Assembly (NCBI RefSeq): GCF_958298935.1
Contig: NC_084921.1
Span: 9,434,001-9,498,000, forward strand
Source of the DNA: Phragmites australis
Taxonomy: Eukaryota; Streptophyta; Magnoliopsida; Poales; Poaceae
DNA: 64,000 nucleotides
Reading direction: 5' to 3'
Shown here: positions 23,675 to 34,567 of the stretch, in pieces
Numbering within the stretch: position 1 is the stretch's first letter
Layout of the letters: every line of letters starts with the position of its first letter
Notes under the pieces: generated by a model
Told to the model about the DNA's origin: nothing
Databases searched by the model: none
The model's input: only the letters and a program-made list of their open reading frames with translations
Position numbers and translations under genes: made by a program

Positions 23675-25834
23675 ACACGTATCACACAGGGCCACATATT
23701 CTCCTATCTCGCATTTCATTCCGTACCACTAATAACGATCCTTGAGATCTTGATATATCTTGGTGCTTTCTGGATGAATAGAGTAGGCTGGGTCATGAGC
23801 TTCTCTTAAGATTGACTCTTGAATAGACTTAACATTTAGAACACATATTCTTTTCTTATAGTACACCACTCTCTGCTCATCTTCCGTGAATCCTAGAGCC
23901 CTGTCCTTCTTAATGAGTTGCTTGATCTCTAGAATCTTCTCATCTTCTTATTGACCCTTACGTATATCCTGCTCTAGGGTAGAATCCACTTCATTACAAC
24001 TGCTTTGTGCTGGATACAATGCCCAAATTAAGCTTCTCAAACTCTTTACATAATCCAGGTTGTCTTTCTTGTATAGTCATCATACTGACATAGGCCTTTT
24101 TGCTCAGAGCATCTGCCACTATATTTGCTTTTCCCGGATTGTAGTTGGTTCCCAAATTGTAATCCTTATGAGTTCTAGCCATCTACACTGCCTGAGATTG
24201 AGGTCGGGTTGAGTAAAGATATACTTTAGACTTTTGTGAACCGGGAAGATCTTGCATTTCTACCCTATCAGGTAATACCTCCAAATCTTTAGTGCATGAA
24301 CTACGTCAACTAGTTTCAAGTCATGGGTAGGGTAGTTCTCCTCGTACTTCCTTAACTGTCTTGAAGTATAGGCTATTACATGGCCTTCTTGAATTAACAC
24401 GCATCCCAATCCTTGGCGCGAGGCATCACGATACATTAAGAATGGCTTCTATGTGTCAGGCATGATTAACACTGGGGCGGTGGTTAATTTCTTTTTCAAT
24501 TCATTGAAGCTGGTCTCACGAGTGGGGGTCCACTTAAACTCCTTTCCTTTCTTTAGCAGTTCTGTCATTGGCTTGACAACCTTGGAGAAATCTTCTATGA
24601 AGCGACAATAATATTATACTAGACCCAAAAAACTTCAGATCTCTGAAACCTTCTGTGGTGGCTTCCAATTTAGAACGTCCTTCACTTTGCTGGGGTCAAT
24701 AGATACTCCTCCTGTCAAGATGATATGACCTAGGGAAGAGACTTCTTTTAACCAAAACTCACACTTGCTCAACTTGTCATACAACTGATTCTCTCTGAGC
24801 TTCTGTAGAACCATTCTCAAATGCTCCTCGTGCTCTTCCTCATCCTTTGACAAAACCAAGATGTCACTGTAGTTGGTCAATCCAAAGGACATCACTGTAA
24901 ACTCATACAAACCATAACAAGTGACAAAAGCAGTCTTGGGAATATCCGATGCTCAAATCTTCAGCTGATGGTACCCTGACCGAAGATTAATATTGGAAAA
25001 GACGCATGCTCCTTTTAGCTGATAAAAAAAAATCCCCAATGCGAGGCAAAGGGCACTTGTTCTTAATGGTCACCTTATTTAATGCATGATAATCGATGCA
25101 CATTCTCTGAATTCCATCTTTCTTTGGCATGAAGATAACTGGGGCTCCCTATGGTGAGGTACTGGGGCGAACAAATCCCTTGTCTAATAGCTCTTGGATT
25201 TGCTTCTTGAGCTCAGCCAATTGATTGTCATCCATTATGTATGGTCTCTTATATATGGGAGCAGTGTCATATACTAATTCAATAATGAACTCAATGTCTC
25301 AGTCTGGTAGCATACTTGACAATTCTTCGAGGAAGACATCCGGAAACTCGCTGACTACTCTGACTTCCTCCACTGCCTTGGCCTGATTGAGCTTGGTATT
25401 CTCTGCTAATTCTATTGTGGCTTTGAGCTCCACCTTAGTGCCACATGTATGTGTCAACTGAACTATCTTGGTGGTGCATCCTATCACTTCATTGAACTTA
25501 GCCAACCAATCCATTCTCAGAATGATATCTATCCCTTAGATTCCAAGATAATAAGATTTGCGAAAAATTCTACCCCTTTAATGGCAAGGCTTATTTTAGT
25601 GCATACATGCATTGATTCTATTTCTCTGCCTGGAGAACTGACTATCAACTGATTTTTCATTATGGCTACCAGCAGATTATGCTTTTCTACTAACCTAGTT
25701 GCAATAAAGGAATGTGTTGCTCCAAAATTAAATAAAACTATAGTGGGGTGGGAGTTAGAGGTGAACATACCAAGTACCACATCTGGGGCATCCTGGGCAT
25801 CCTTCGTTGCAACATCGTTGACTCGACCACTCAT
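23675..25834 (-). pseudogene. Gypsy pol (protease, RT, RNase H, start of integrase), degenerate
   Basis: Protease: 25834-25529, with LFNFGATHSFIATRLVEK. The family reads LFDSGATHSFI, so the catalytic Asp is Asn here. After a stop, MDWLAKFNEVIGC follows. [12 protein letters not shown] is joined directly to [18 protein letters not shown] (near 24880-24870). The roughly 25 residues that normally lie between, including the FIDD active-site run, are missing. RT continues with [16 protein letters not shown] and [10 protein letters not shown]. RNase [16 protein letters not shown] near 24110. Integrase zinc-binding: REAHDPAYSIHP and ALCDTCQ near 23830-23690, each flanked by stops. Order is as in Ty3/gypsy elements. 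Confidence 0.85.
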
Positions 25835-26029
25835 GAAGTTCTGATGAGGCTGCTATTGTGGTTGACCTCCGGGGCGGTTCTTCTATTGGTTGGTTGTCTG
25901 ACCCTGTTGTTTCTTAGGACACTTATTGGCAAGGTGTCCGAAGTTTCCACAGCTAAAACATGGGCCAATGGTACTAGATCCCTGGCCAATGCGACCCTGG
26001 TGTTGCTGGTTCTAGTTCGCGGGACGTGA

Positions 26030-27003
26030 GGCATGGTAGTTGGGGTGCTACAGCTGCTGCCTTGGCTGACCGAAGGAACCCGTAGTCTGGTTGGGTGCCC
26101 TCTGTTGCTGGTTCTGGCCTGTCTAACGGTACACCTATCCTGTGGGTGCTGGGTTGAAGTGGGAACGAGTGTTGCTTCCTGAAGACTGAACCTGCATCAT
26201 TCGCTTGCGTTCCTCTCCTAAATTCTGCTTCTTCTTCTCCAGAATGAAGGCTCTGTCAACAAGCTTCTGGAAGCTCGGGTACTTATTGGTTGAAAGAGAA
26301 TATTGGAGTCCAGAGTTCAAACCTTTCAAGAAACATTCTTGTTTCTTATCATCGGTGTCCACATCTCTAGGGGCATAGCGGGATAGCTGCGTGAATTTGG
26401 TAAGGTATTCACGCACTAACATGGGACCTTGCTTCAAGCTAAGAAACTCCTTCCATTTTTGTTTCACTTCCCCTACTGGTACGTAGTTTTTTCAGAAGCT
26501 ATCCTTGAATTCCCTTTAGCTAATCTCTTGGGGATCATCATGGACTGCAGTATAAGCTACCCACTAATCTGAAGCTGATCCCATAAGCTGGTGAGAAGCG
26601 AAGAGGACTCTTTCCCTACCTGTGCACTGAGAAATCTACAGCTTACTCTCAATCATATTGAGCCAATCATCAGCGTCTATTGGCTCGACTGCTTGTGCAA
26701 AAGTGGGTGGCTTGGTGCTCAGAAAGTCCTTAAGCTTATTCTGCGACTGCATTGGCGGTGGCGGTGACGGTGCTTGATGGGCTGGAGGTGCCTGTTGAAG
26801 TCTGGCCACAGCCTGTGCCAATCCTTATAGAATCTGAGTCTACGTGACCATCATCGGCATTGGGTCCATAGGGTTCCGGTTGGTTTGTCTCTTCCATGAG
26901 GGAATGCATTTGGACAGTCATCATGGGGGTGATCATTGGGGTTACTGTCTTCAGCGTTGTTCCTGTTGGCGCTAGCGTTGTTCGTATTCCTCGTGTTCAC
27001 CAT
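26030..27003 (-). pseudogene. Gypsy gag, degenerate
   Basis: It starts MVNTRNTNNASANRNN at ATG 27003. Further pieces are PTFAQAVEPIDADDWLNMIE (near 26680), MKQKWKEFLSLKQGPMLVRE (26467 onward) and LSRYAPRDVDTDDKKQECFL, the retrotransposon gag core. A CCHC zinc knuckle, CFSCGNFGHLANKC, follows at about 25950-25910. Several stops and frame changes break it. Gag forms the particle that packages the element RNA. Confidence 0.82.
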
Positions 27004-27254
27004 CTGACGGTTGCAAAGACATGAGATTGGGATACGAGAACATGGCAATGATAGATGAAGCAAGACAAAGAACTCACAAGCTAATATATTAAAGATAGAT
27101 ACAACTGCGAAAGACAAATTTTCACATCGCATCTACACACATAAAGCAAAACTAGCACACAAGTTCAAAGCATAGAAAACAAACAGGTCCATTACATCAT
27201 GAATCAAACGACTCTAAACAACACTAACCTACTACTAGGAAAATAACTACTAGA

Positions 27255-27773
27255 TCAGGAACTGTCGCCACCCTCAGAAAGATCCTGAGGTGCAACATGC
27301 AGAGCGGCGTTGAGGCGGAGCTTCTTGTGGGAGGGAGAGTATGGCAACTCTGGATCGGGCATCTCCTCTGGGTCCTCCTCTGAATCATCACTCATCATAG
27401 CCTGGAGAGTGCGAATCCTCTCCTCTGTCTCAGTGAGACTCAGGTGCATGTCATCTAGCTCGTCAAGGGCTCGATCCAGCTCTTGAGTCAAGGTGTCGGT
27501 GAGGCGAACCTGCTCCACTAGTCTGGCGTCGCCCTCCCTGTTGGTGGCGGCAAAAGTGAGCTTCAAGCTGCCACTCCTATGCTGTGGGTAGAAGCTGTAC
27601 TGCGTAGTTTGAATAGTGTTGTGGTACTCTGCGTAGAGGACTGAAAGTGCCTGACAAGCTACGTCACAGATCCTAGCTGCGAAGGTCTCTCTCGAGGCGA
27701 GGGCCGAGTGGATCCTACACACCTTGTGGCCGTTGTCCCCTGGGTGCTTCTCAAAGATGATCACCTCCATCAT
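27255..27773 (-). pseudogene. Open frame in the gypsy leader between primer site and gag (about 172 aa)
   Basis: The frame contains MMEVIIFEKHPGDNGHKVCR, a middle with RHSGSLKLTFAATNR-like sequence, a predicted helical stretch DTLTQELDRALDELDDMHLS and an acidic tail DDSEEDPEEMPDPELP. An upstream part in another frame (GLQAGVFPRKLWTILEGLGY near 27850) appears to belong to the same original frame. Such additional frames ahead of gag are known in some grass gypsy families, with no established function. Codon use resembles coding DNA, and the frame is open over 516 nt. Confidence 0.5.
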
Positions 27774-28166
27774 CCAAGCGTAGCCATGGTTACTGAGTGG
27801 GGTCCTGATCCCTTTGAGATCGAGGCCTCCTGGTAGCCCAAGCCCTCAAGGATCGTCCAAAGCTTACGAGGGAACACCCCCGCCTGAAGTCCAGAAGAGT
27901 GAAACTCCGTGGGTGGCTGAAACACTCAAGTGGCCTCTACGGGAGCTCTAGGAGAGACGAAACCACCAATTTGCTTGCGGGGTGTCTAAAAATTTGAATG
28001 AGAGAGACGAGTCAATAACCATTTTAAAAAAAATTATAAACATAAGCAATAGAAAGGGGAGCAGAAGCGAAACTGGTAAAGCAAAATGTTGTCATAAATT
28101 AATTTTGGTAAAGATAGGTCCTTAATAACGATCATTTCTAGCTAGGCTTGTGTCCTACAGTCAACA

Positions 28167-28180
28167 CGACTCTGATACCA
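28167..28180 (-). other. Primer-binding site of the gypsy element
   Basis: TGGTATCAGAGTCG on the - strand is complementary to the 3' end of initiator tRNA-Met with a late mismatch, and lies four bases from the LTR end. It fixes the direction of the element. Confidence 0.85.
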
Positions 28181-28184
28181 CCTC

Positions 28185-30960
28185 TGTCACATCCGATTTT
28201 AAAAGAACAAACTAGATGCATTTCACATGTATGTCAGGGTCAAGTTTCCATACATGCGATGATGTCATAAGTGAAATTATTACAATATCATTACATAACG
28301 ATAAGGTTCAATAAAAAAGACTCGTATGTCTTAAAGAAAAACACTAAGATAAACCAATGGTAGCAGGTCTTCCATCAATCCACAAGCGTTGTCCAACAGA
28401 GCGCCAGCCTAGACCATCGTCTCCAGGTTGAATTCCTCCTCCTCTTAGAACTTAGCTCCATCGTTCGGGAGATCCTCGAAGTCTTCACCCTCTGAATGCA
28501 ATAAGTGGTTGGGAGGAAGCAAGCGTGAGTACATAGAGTACTCTACAAGTGTGAGAAGGTATGACATGAGGGTTAAGACAAGAAAGGTTTAACTTGGATT
28601 TACTGCATTTATGCCATCCTATCTTAGGACTCAAAAAGACTTAGTAGTCCTATTTACTATGCGTGACTCTAAGACTTACAAGATACAGCGCATCCGATTC
28701 CATCTGACTACCAAACTTACCGGATATTCTATATTCGGCTACCAACCCATCAGGTTACCACCATGCAACTACTAGAACCAACCATCCAAGATCTCTCACT
28801 AATCATGAAAAAGTCCAAGTCCGCTCTTGACCGTGAGCATGACTGATATATCAGTATTACACTCTAAGGAGGTTGCACATTTTACCCACGAGTCATGATT
28901 CTCGTATTGCTTCACATTCTGAGGTGTAGAGTCGGGGTCTCGCTACAAGACCTTTACAAAGCGTATCCAAATCTATGAACATCCACTAAGGTTTCACCGC
29001 TAACAGGGATTCCATCCATTGTAGAGGCCACCTTTTATGCCACTCAACAGTCAACTGGTGCATACAGAATAAGGAGGACATCTAATTAATTAGCTAGGTC
29101 ATACCCATATAAACCTCGTGGTTGCATTGTTATGCCAGGTTACATGTCCATGAACCAGTCCTTAGGATCTAAAGCAGGTACTCACACATTACCCAATACG
29201 CACATAACAGCCATACAAACCAAATCAACCTGCCTAGATCCCTATGATCCATGTTGCTACAAAGATTACCCAAACCCCAAACCGGTTCATGTTGCATAGA
29301 CCATTTAACAGATTAACATTTAAAACCACCCAACTCGACGACACGACTAAGCATTTCTACCCACGACACCCAAACTATGACCCAGGAGATAAGGATAATT
29401 TGGAAAGTACTAATAAACCTTAAATATAGGATTCATATAGCATGCAACTAAAAGTAAAAGATACACTTTTCTACAATAGGATCAATGTGATCAAGGACAC
29501 TTGCATTTAACAGTGGGTTGCTCAAACTCTTCAAAAGTCTGATCCTGTAGGTTCACAAACTGCTTGTCTCCTATTGCATTCGCGAACACCGGAAATAAGC
29601 AAGTACAAATATCTAAGAATAGCACATCAAACAATAGCAAAGCACTATAAAAAGCCTACTAACAGAAAATACTCGCTGCTACGATCATGTGAGCATAAGA
29701 ATCGCGTAAAACAGAGCTCGTATGAAAAGGTTATAAAAGTTTTAAGCACAAGGGGTCTTTCTACAAAAAGGGCAAGGGCTATTTTGTAAAAATAGAAAAG
29801 TTTCAGTATTTGTGAAATCTCATAGACATATATGCAAATATATAAAACTTAGGGGCTAAAAGTAAAATAATAGTACCAACAAGGACATTTTTGTGAAAAC
29901 CAAAAGGTTTAGGGGCCTAAATGTAAAATTACCTATTTAAAAGAATTAATAGATTTATTTTTATTTATAAAACCTTATTTACTGCGTCAGCATGCTGACT
30001 GGGCTCGAGTGGATAACGTGGCTAACATGTGGGCGACATGTGGTGCTGATGTGGACTACATAATCCGACTGGAGTTATGAGGCCACGTGGTGGCTTCTAA
30101 TTGGATCGCGAAGGGATATGGGTTGGGTTTAATCTCAGCCGCTCATCAACGATCGGACAACTGAGAGCAAAGGGGAGGGTTGGCGGCCGGCGATGATAGA
30201 AACACGATAGCACCGTCGTGGACATGGCTGGAGCATTGCCGGTGACACACGATTTAGCACTACGAGCTACCAAACGTGATAAGAAATGGTGCAATTGAAA
30301 GAGATGACGGTGAGGATTCTCACCGAGGGCTTCATGGCGACCGGAGATGGCTCGACGATGGTCGGCGACGGAAAGAAGCGGTGACGGTGATTGGAGCTCG
30401 ACAGGGGCTCAGCTACGACGACGGAGAAGCGAAACCGAGGGTCAGGGAGGCTTCCTAGGGGTCCTACGGTGCCAAAAAGTCGGTCAGCAGGCCTCGGAGT
30501 GAAACGGGGAAGTTCGGCGACGGAGAAGTGGTGGCAAGACTCACCGGGGCTTGGCGGAAACAATTGTGTAGTGGCGGAACAACGACGAGGAGCGGTGTAG
30601 GAGGTTTCTCGTGCTCCTGTGAAGCTAATGGTGGCCTCAGGCGCACCGGGGAGAGCTCGACTGTGGCGATCTTCAAGTGGCTAAGATTCGAGCGGCAACA
30701 ATGGCGGCTTGGCGACGTGAGATGGTGGCGGCGTGGTTGAGAGAAAAAAGAGAGGGTGGCGGGGTTGGGTGGCTTTATAGGCACGTGGGAGGGCAGGGTT
30801 CGGGGTCATGGGGTGCGGCGGACGTGGGGGCGGTGGTTTCGGTCGACGGTTGCGCACACGATGGGAGGAGGGGGATGATAGGCGGGACCCACGCGTCAGC
30901 GAGAGGAAGGGAGGGGGTGTGAGCTAGGCTTCGGCACGCGAGGAGATGTGTCGGGCCAAC
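28185..30960 (-). repeat. 5' LTR of the gypsy element (about 2.8 kb)
   Basis: The inner end is clear: on the - strand it finishes AAAATCGGATGTGACA, followed after a few bases by the primer-binding site TGGTATCAGAG. The outer end is uncertain. It must lie before about 30980, where similarity to the HYDRA1 3' region begins, and probably between 30900 and 30975. The part nearest the outer end (30050-30950) is GC-rich and has a CCTATAAAGCC box on the - strand near 30775, consistent with the promoter. Bases 28200-29990 are AT-rich with no gene. Confidence 0.65.
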
Positions 30961-30984
30961 GAGAAAATGGGTCACAAAAGAAGC

Positions 30985-31245
30985 TTTACATGTCTTGGTG
31001 CAAGTGTCATCTCTTGTTCTCTTTAATTCAAGAGATATTCCAGAAAACAAATGATGAAAGATTATTGCAGTGTTATAAACTGATGACTGATGAGGCCTGT
31101 GAATGAAGCTGGTGTTCGCCCTGATGGTTTTTTCATCGGGTAATAATGCAAATGTTTTTTCGCATCAACTGATCATCCACCTTGCATTATGATCTTATTC
31201 TTACCCTGCTCTAATGGCAGGAAGTCGACCAGGCAGATAGTACAA
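30985..31245 (+). pseudogene. HYD1: Remnant of a second HYDRA1/EBP copy (last intron and last exon)
   Basis: From about 30985 the DNA resembles 33945-34180 of the neighbouring sterol isomerase pseudogene: TTGGTGCAAGTGTCATC versus TTGGTACAAGTATCATC, CAGAAAACAAATGA in both, CATCAACTGAT in both, then GCAG followed by GAAGTCGAC versus GACGTTGAC. In the neighbour the last part is the terminal coding exon, so this is the tail of another copy whose body has been replaced by the gypsy LTR. Tail plus following copy indicates a former tandem array. Confidence 0.7.
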
Positions 31246-31593
31246 TCACACTTCTCCAGATATAGAACCAAGCCGAGCGGTGGAGGTGGTTGTGGCCTTG
31301 TAGGCTTGTGGCAGCTAGCGTTGAGCCGTTGGCTCCCACACTCTTCCATCAGAGCCCCGTCGCTGCTTCCTCGGCTTTCTCTTCTTTATTAGAAAACTCA
31401 GCAGGTCTACTTCATAATACTGTAGTTCAGTGTTCAGATCATTTGATCTCGATCTGAACTGGGCTGCCGTGTTGATAAAAATCAAGGTGCTGCAGTTGGT
31501 ATAGCAAGCGGCGACTTTCTGTTGCCATCAGCCCATCATCACGTCGTCGTCTAGAGCAGAGCAAGTCAGGAGGCGGAGGCGGCAACGAGGGGA

Positions 31594-34180
31594 CACGGCG
31601 GGCACCCTTACGCGCCGGCGGAGCAGCTGTCGCAGGGCCAGGCCTCGCGCCCTACCTGGGCGCTTCCCTCTTCGTCTTCCTCGCCGTCTAGCTCGTCTCC
31701 GGTAACAGAATTATTGCCGTATCATCAAAGATATGCCTACAACAATACCGTATCATCACATAACCAAAGAAGGAGGACCAAGATTCTAGATAAAAGCATG
31801 ACTCCCTCGCCTCTTGGAATTTCTCTCAGACGTCCGGCATCGGCCATGGCCGCCTGTTTCTTGTGCGTCGTGCGTGCGTGTCTAGTCGTCTCCCAAGAAG
31901 AAGGCAAGAAACAAAGGGATGATGGGAAGTGGAACTCGGCATAGCTTTGGCCATGCACGGTCTATCTTGTCGGTTTATCCATTTCTCTTATGATACTTAT
32001 TAATTTGTAGATTTTCTTACTTATTATATAATTTTTTTCATCTATTATTTTAACATGAATCTCAACACAAATCAGTTATGATAATCCATGCGGACGGGAT
32101 GGATACTTGGACCGCGGGCTGCCTTCTTGCCTCTCTGTGTTGGGCTGTTAGTGCTGTGGACCTTGCATGAGACACTGGTAGTCCTATTGGCTTAGACCTA
32201 CAGTAAGTCGTCTCCCTTCACTAGTTCTCCCTTGCTCATCATTAAGCACTCCTACAGAGTGTGTGGCCACATTATCAAACATCGATATAAAAGCATTTTT
32301 CTCGGTTGCAACCTTCTGTGCTTACGCAAAAAAAAAAAAATCGGTTTATTTTTGCCACGTTATATATGGTGGGTGCTTACAAGGAGGAAGGGGTGGTTAA
32401 GTTTGCTTCGGATGCTTAAGGTATCTAAGGTTAGAGCTATTTAAGCACACATCTGTATTGGAGAGAAGAGTTTTTATACGTGCTTAATTATATGTCAATA
32501 TTCTCTCTCTTTAAGCACTTGCGCCAAAGCATCTTGCATTGCATGTTGTCTTAATTGGTACCGGTAGTTACACGTGCAAGCATTTTCTGAAGCACTGGTG
32601 CCTGATCGAGCATAGGTGCCGCGTGACAAGCACCCCTCTCATGTCATCGGCGATCGAGCTTGAAGGAAGATGTCGCAGGTTATCCAAGACCGACCGTCTG
32701 CTCATCTGCCGGTGGGCGTTCACCGGCCTCACCCACAGCATCATGGAGGGGACCTTCGCCGTCACCCCTGATTTTTGCAGGAAGGAGAACCCCAGCTACT
32801 TCGATGAAGCCAGTAAGCTCTCGGTGATTTTCCCCATTTGCCATATTACATGTCGATTCAAACATGGTGCCAGCACTAGTGTGTTGCTGTTCAGTGAAAG
32901 AGTTGAAGCAGTAACAGCTGTGTTAGAAGGCCCTGCGTCACTACTTGCAATGTATGGCTTTCTTCTCATCTTTTGCCAAACACGCAGAATGCATTTTTAA
33001 GATGTACATGTATTCTACATTTTAATAAACCACTGCTCTCTGATTAGATTTTGTCGGCCAAGTTATTGCAAACATGGTGCTGCAATAGGGTTAAGCCTCA
33101 TTCAGTTTAGACTATATATATACCTGGAATCTGCACTTTGTTCTTGCTTTACCATGATGGAAATAAGGCAAAAGGGAACTTGATGATTAACATCCTATTC
33201 CGGTAGTGTAACATGCATTTAGTTCATGGTTTGTTGCGCTGTGCTAGTCCTATGCTCCCAGAGAACATTTAAGCAGCATGAGGGATGTGGCAGAACCAAA
33301 AGCAAGGCATGCAAATTAGAGAAAATGTTCTTTGTTTCAGAAGTGAAAGGTGTGATGAATTCCATGCCTTTTTTTTTTTGTTGATGTTGTTTGGTGAATG
33401 ATGTATCTAAAGGTTACACGTTACATATTTTTCATAGGAGATTTTAGTCTACCGCAGTTAGTGATATATGATTCTTTCAGATACTGATTGTGTGCATTAG
33501 AAGCATGATGTAGCTTCTGTTCTATCTGAAGTCAAGTTTGCTGGTTGCAGATATGCAATTGCATCCCGGAAATCCTACAACAATATTCTCCAGGTCACCG
33601 TCTGTTTGGGCCAGCTCTACGGATGCTTGGTTTACTTCATCACTGCATACTTCATTGGTGCAAACAGTTCATGGGTGGTCATACCAACGCTCATCGCCAT
33701 AAGGAGCTGGAAGATGATCTACGCAGCGTTTCGAGCTGAAAAGGTGAAGATTAAATAAGGCTGCCTTAGCCTTATGCTGAGACTGAAATTCTTTTTGGAA
33801 ATCCCCATATACCCTTTACGCAAACATCATTTTCTTGGTAATCAATTTATCCAGTCATGTAATGTACAAACACTGGTTTTTTTTATGTCCATAAAGCAGG
33901 ATTGTTGTTTGCTCCCCAAAGGAAAGAGATTGCCATCCTGAAAAGGCATATGTTTTGGTACAAGTATCATCCCAGTTTTCACCCTTGTTCTTTAACTCAA
34001 GAACCTATCTCTTTCAGAAAACAAATGAGATAAGACTATTTTAATGGTGATAAAATGATAGTGCCAGTGGATACAAGTATTTTTTTTTACATCAACTGAT
34101 TTTTCTAACTTGCACGTTATGATTTCACCCTGGTCAAATAGCAGGACGTTGACATGAAGACTCGAGCTGACAAAGAATGA
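31594..34180 (+). pseudogene. HYD1: Sterol delta8-delta7 isomerase (EBP/HYDRA1) gene copy, disabled
   Basis: The family moves the sterol B-ring double bond from C8 to C7 in the ER (Arabidopsis HYD1, At1g20050). Exon 1 (about 31594-31701) has GHPYAPAE, then in another frame APYLGASLFVFLAV, a TAG, and LVSG before the donor. Exon 2 (about 32669-32812) has RLSKTDRLLICRWAFTGLTH and MEGTFAVTPDF. The next recognised piece ends at 32951 with VTAVLEGPASLLA. Exon 33551-33743 has YAIASRKSYNNILQ and GQLYGCLVYFITAYFIGANS. The last exon (34145-34180) has DVDMKTRADKE and TGA. Lesions: no start codon, a frameshift and stop in exon 1, loss of the WKEYSKGDSRY segment, and about 20 residues missing inside ITA...YFIGANS. 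Splice phases at 32951/33551 and 33743/34145 still fit. Confidence 0.85.
31710..32660 (+). other. Enlarged first intron region of the HYDRA1 pseudogene
   Basis: About 950 bases separate exons 1 and 2 of the isomerase pseudogene. Bases 31710-31960 hold a GC-balanced stretch with no recognisable product. Bases 32200-32540 contain several TTAAGCAC copies in both orientations and could be a MITE, but no clear ends were found. Confidence 0.35.
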
Positions 34181-34567
34181 AAAGAACAAAATTCAAAATA
34201 TCATAATAGTTGGTAATGCATCAGTAAAAGCTCCTCATGTGACACAAAACAAGACACATTCATAAAAAAACAGGAGAATTCATGTTACATCTTACTTTGA
34301 AAAGCAAAAACAACTCTATTTACAGGCTACAGGCTCATCGTTCATGAAACACCGAAACTCCAGCTACATGTAGTTACATATGCAGACCTCATTTATGTAC
34401 ATATTACAGCTCACTGCGATTGTGCAGTTTCAAATGCCACAATCAGAAGGGCAAAAGGCGACTCTAATCAGGCTAGCTTAACGGAACTACTTATATCCTG
34501 CACCGCGACAATTCATGAGTCAAGGGCAGTCCGAAAATAAAATCAGGAACGACGAATGATGAATTGC
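34181..34567 (-). other. Probable 3' UTR of the 172-aa gene
   Basis: It lies directly downstream of the stop at 34568 on the - strand. It is AT-rich, with no open frame and no repeat recognised. Confidence 0.5.

Larger units (their letters stand above)
23663..30960 (-). mobile_element. Ty3/gypsy retrotransposon, 3'-truncated, with 5' LTR
   Basis: On the - strand the order is LTR (about 30960-28185), tRNA-Met-type primer-binding site TGGTATCAGAGTCG (28180-28167), a leader frame (27773-27255), gag (from ATG 27003), protease, RT, RNase H, and the integrase zinc-binding start (REAHDPAYSIHP...ALCDTCQ near 23690). Sequence then switches to the PIF element near 23662, so the integrase core, polypurine tract and 3' LTR are absent. 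Stops and frame changes are scattered throughout. It cannot move by itself. The chromovirus-like gag start MVNTRNTNN and the RT pattern suggest the Tekay/Del side of the family, but this is not firm. Confidence 0.82.
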
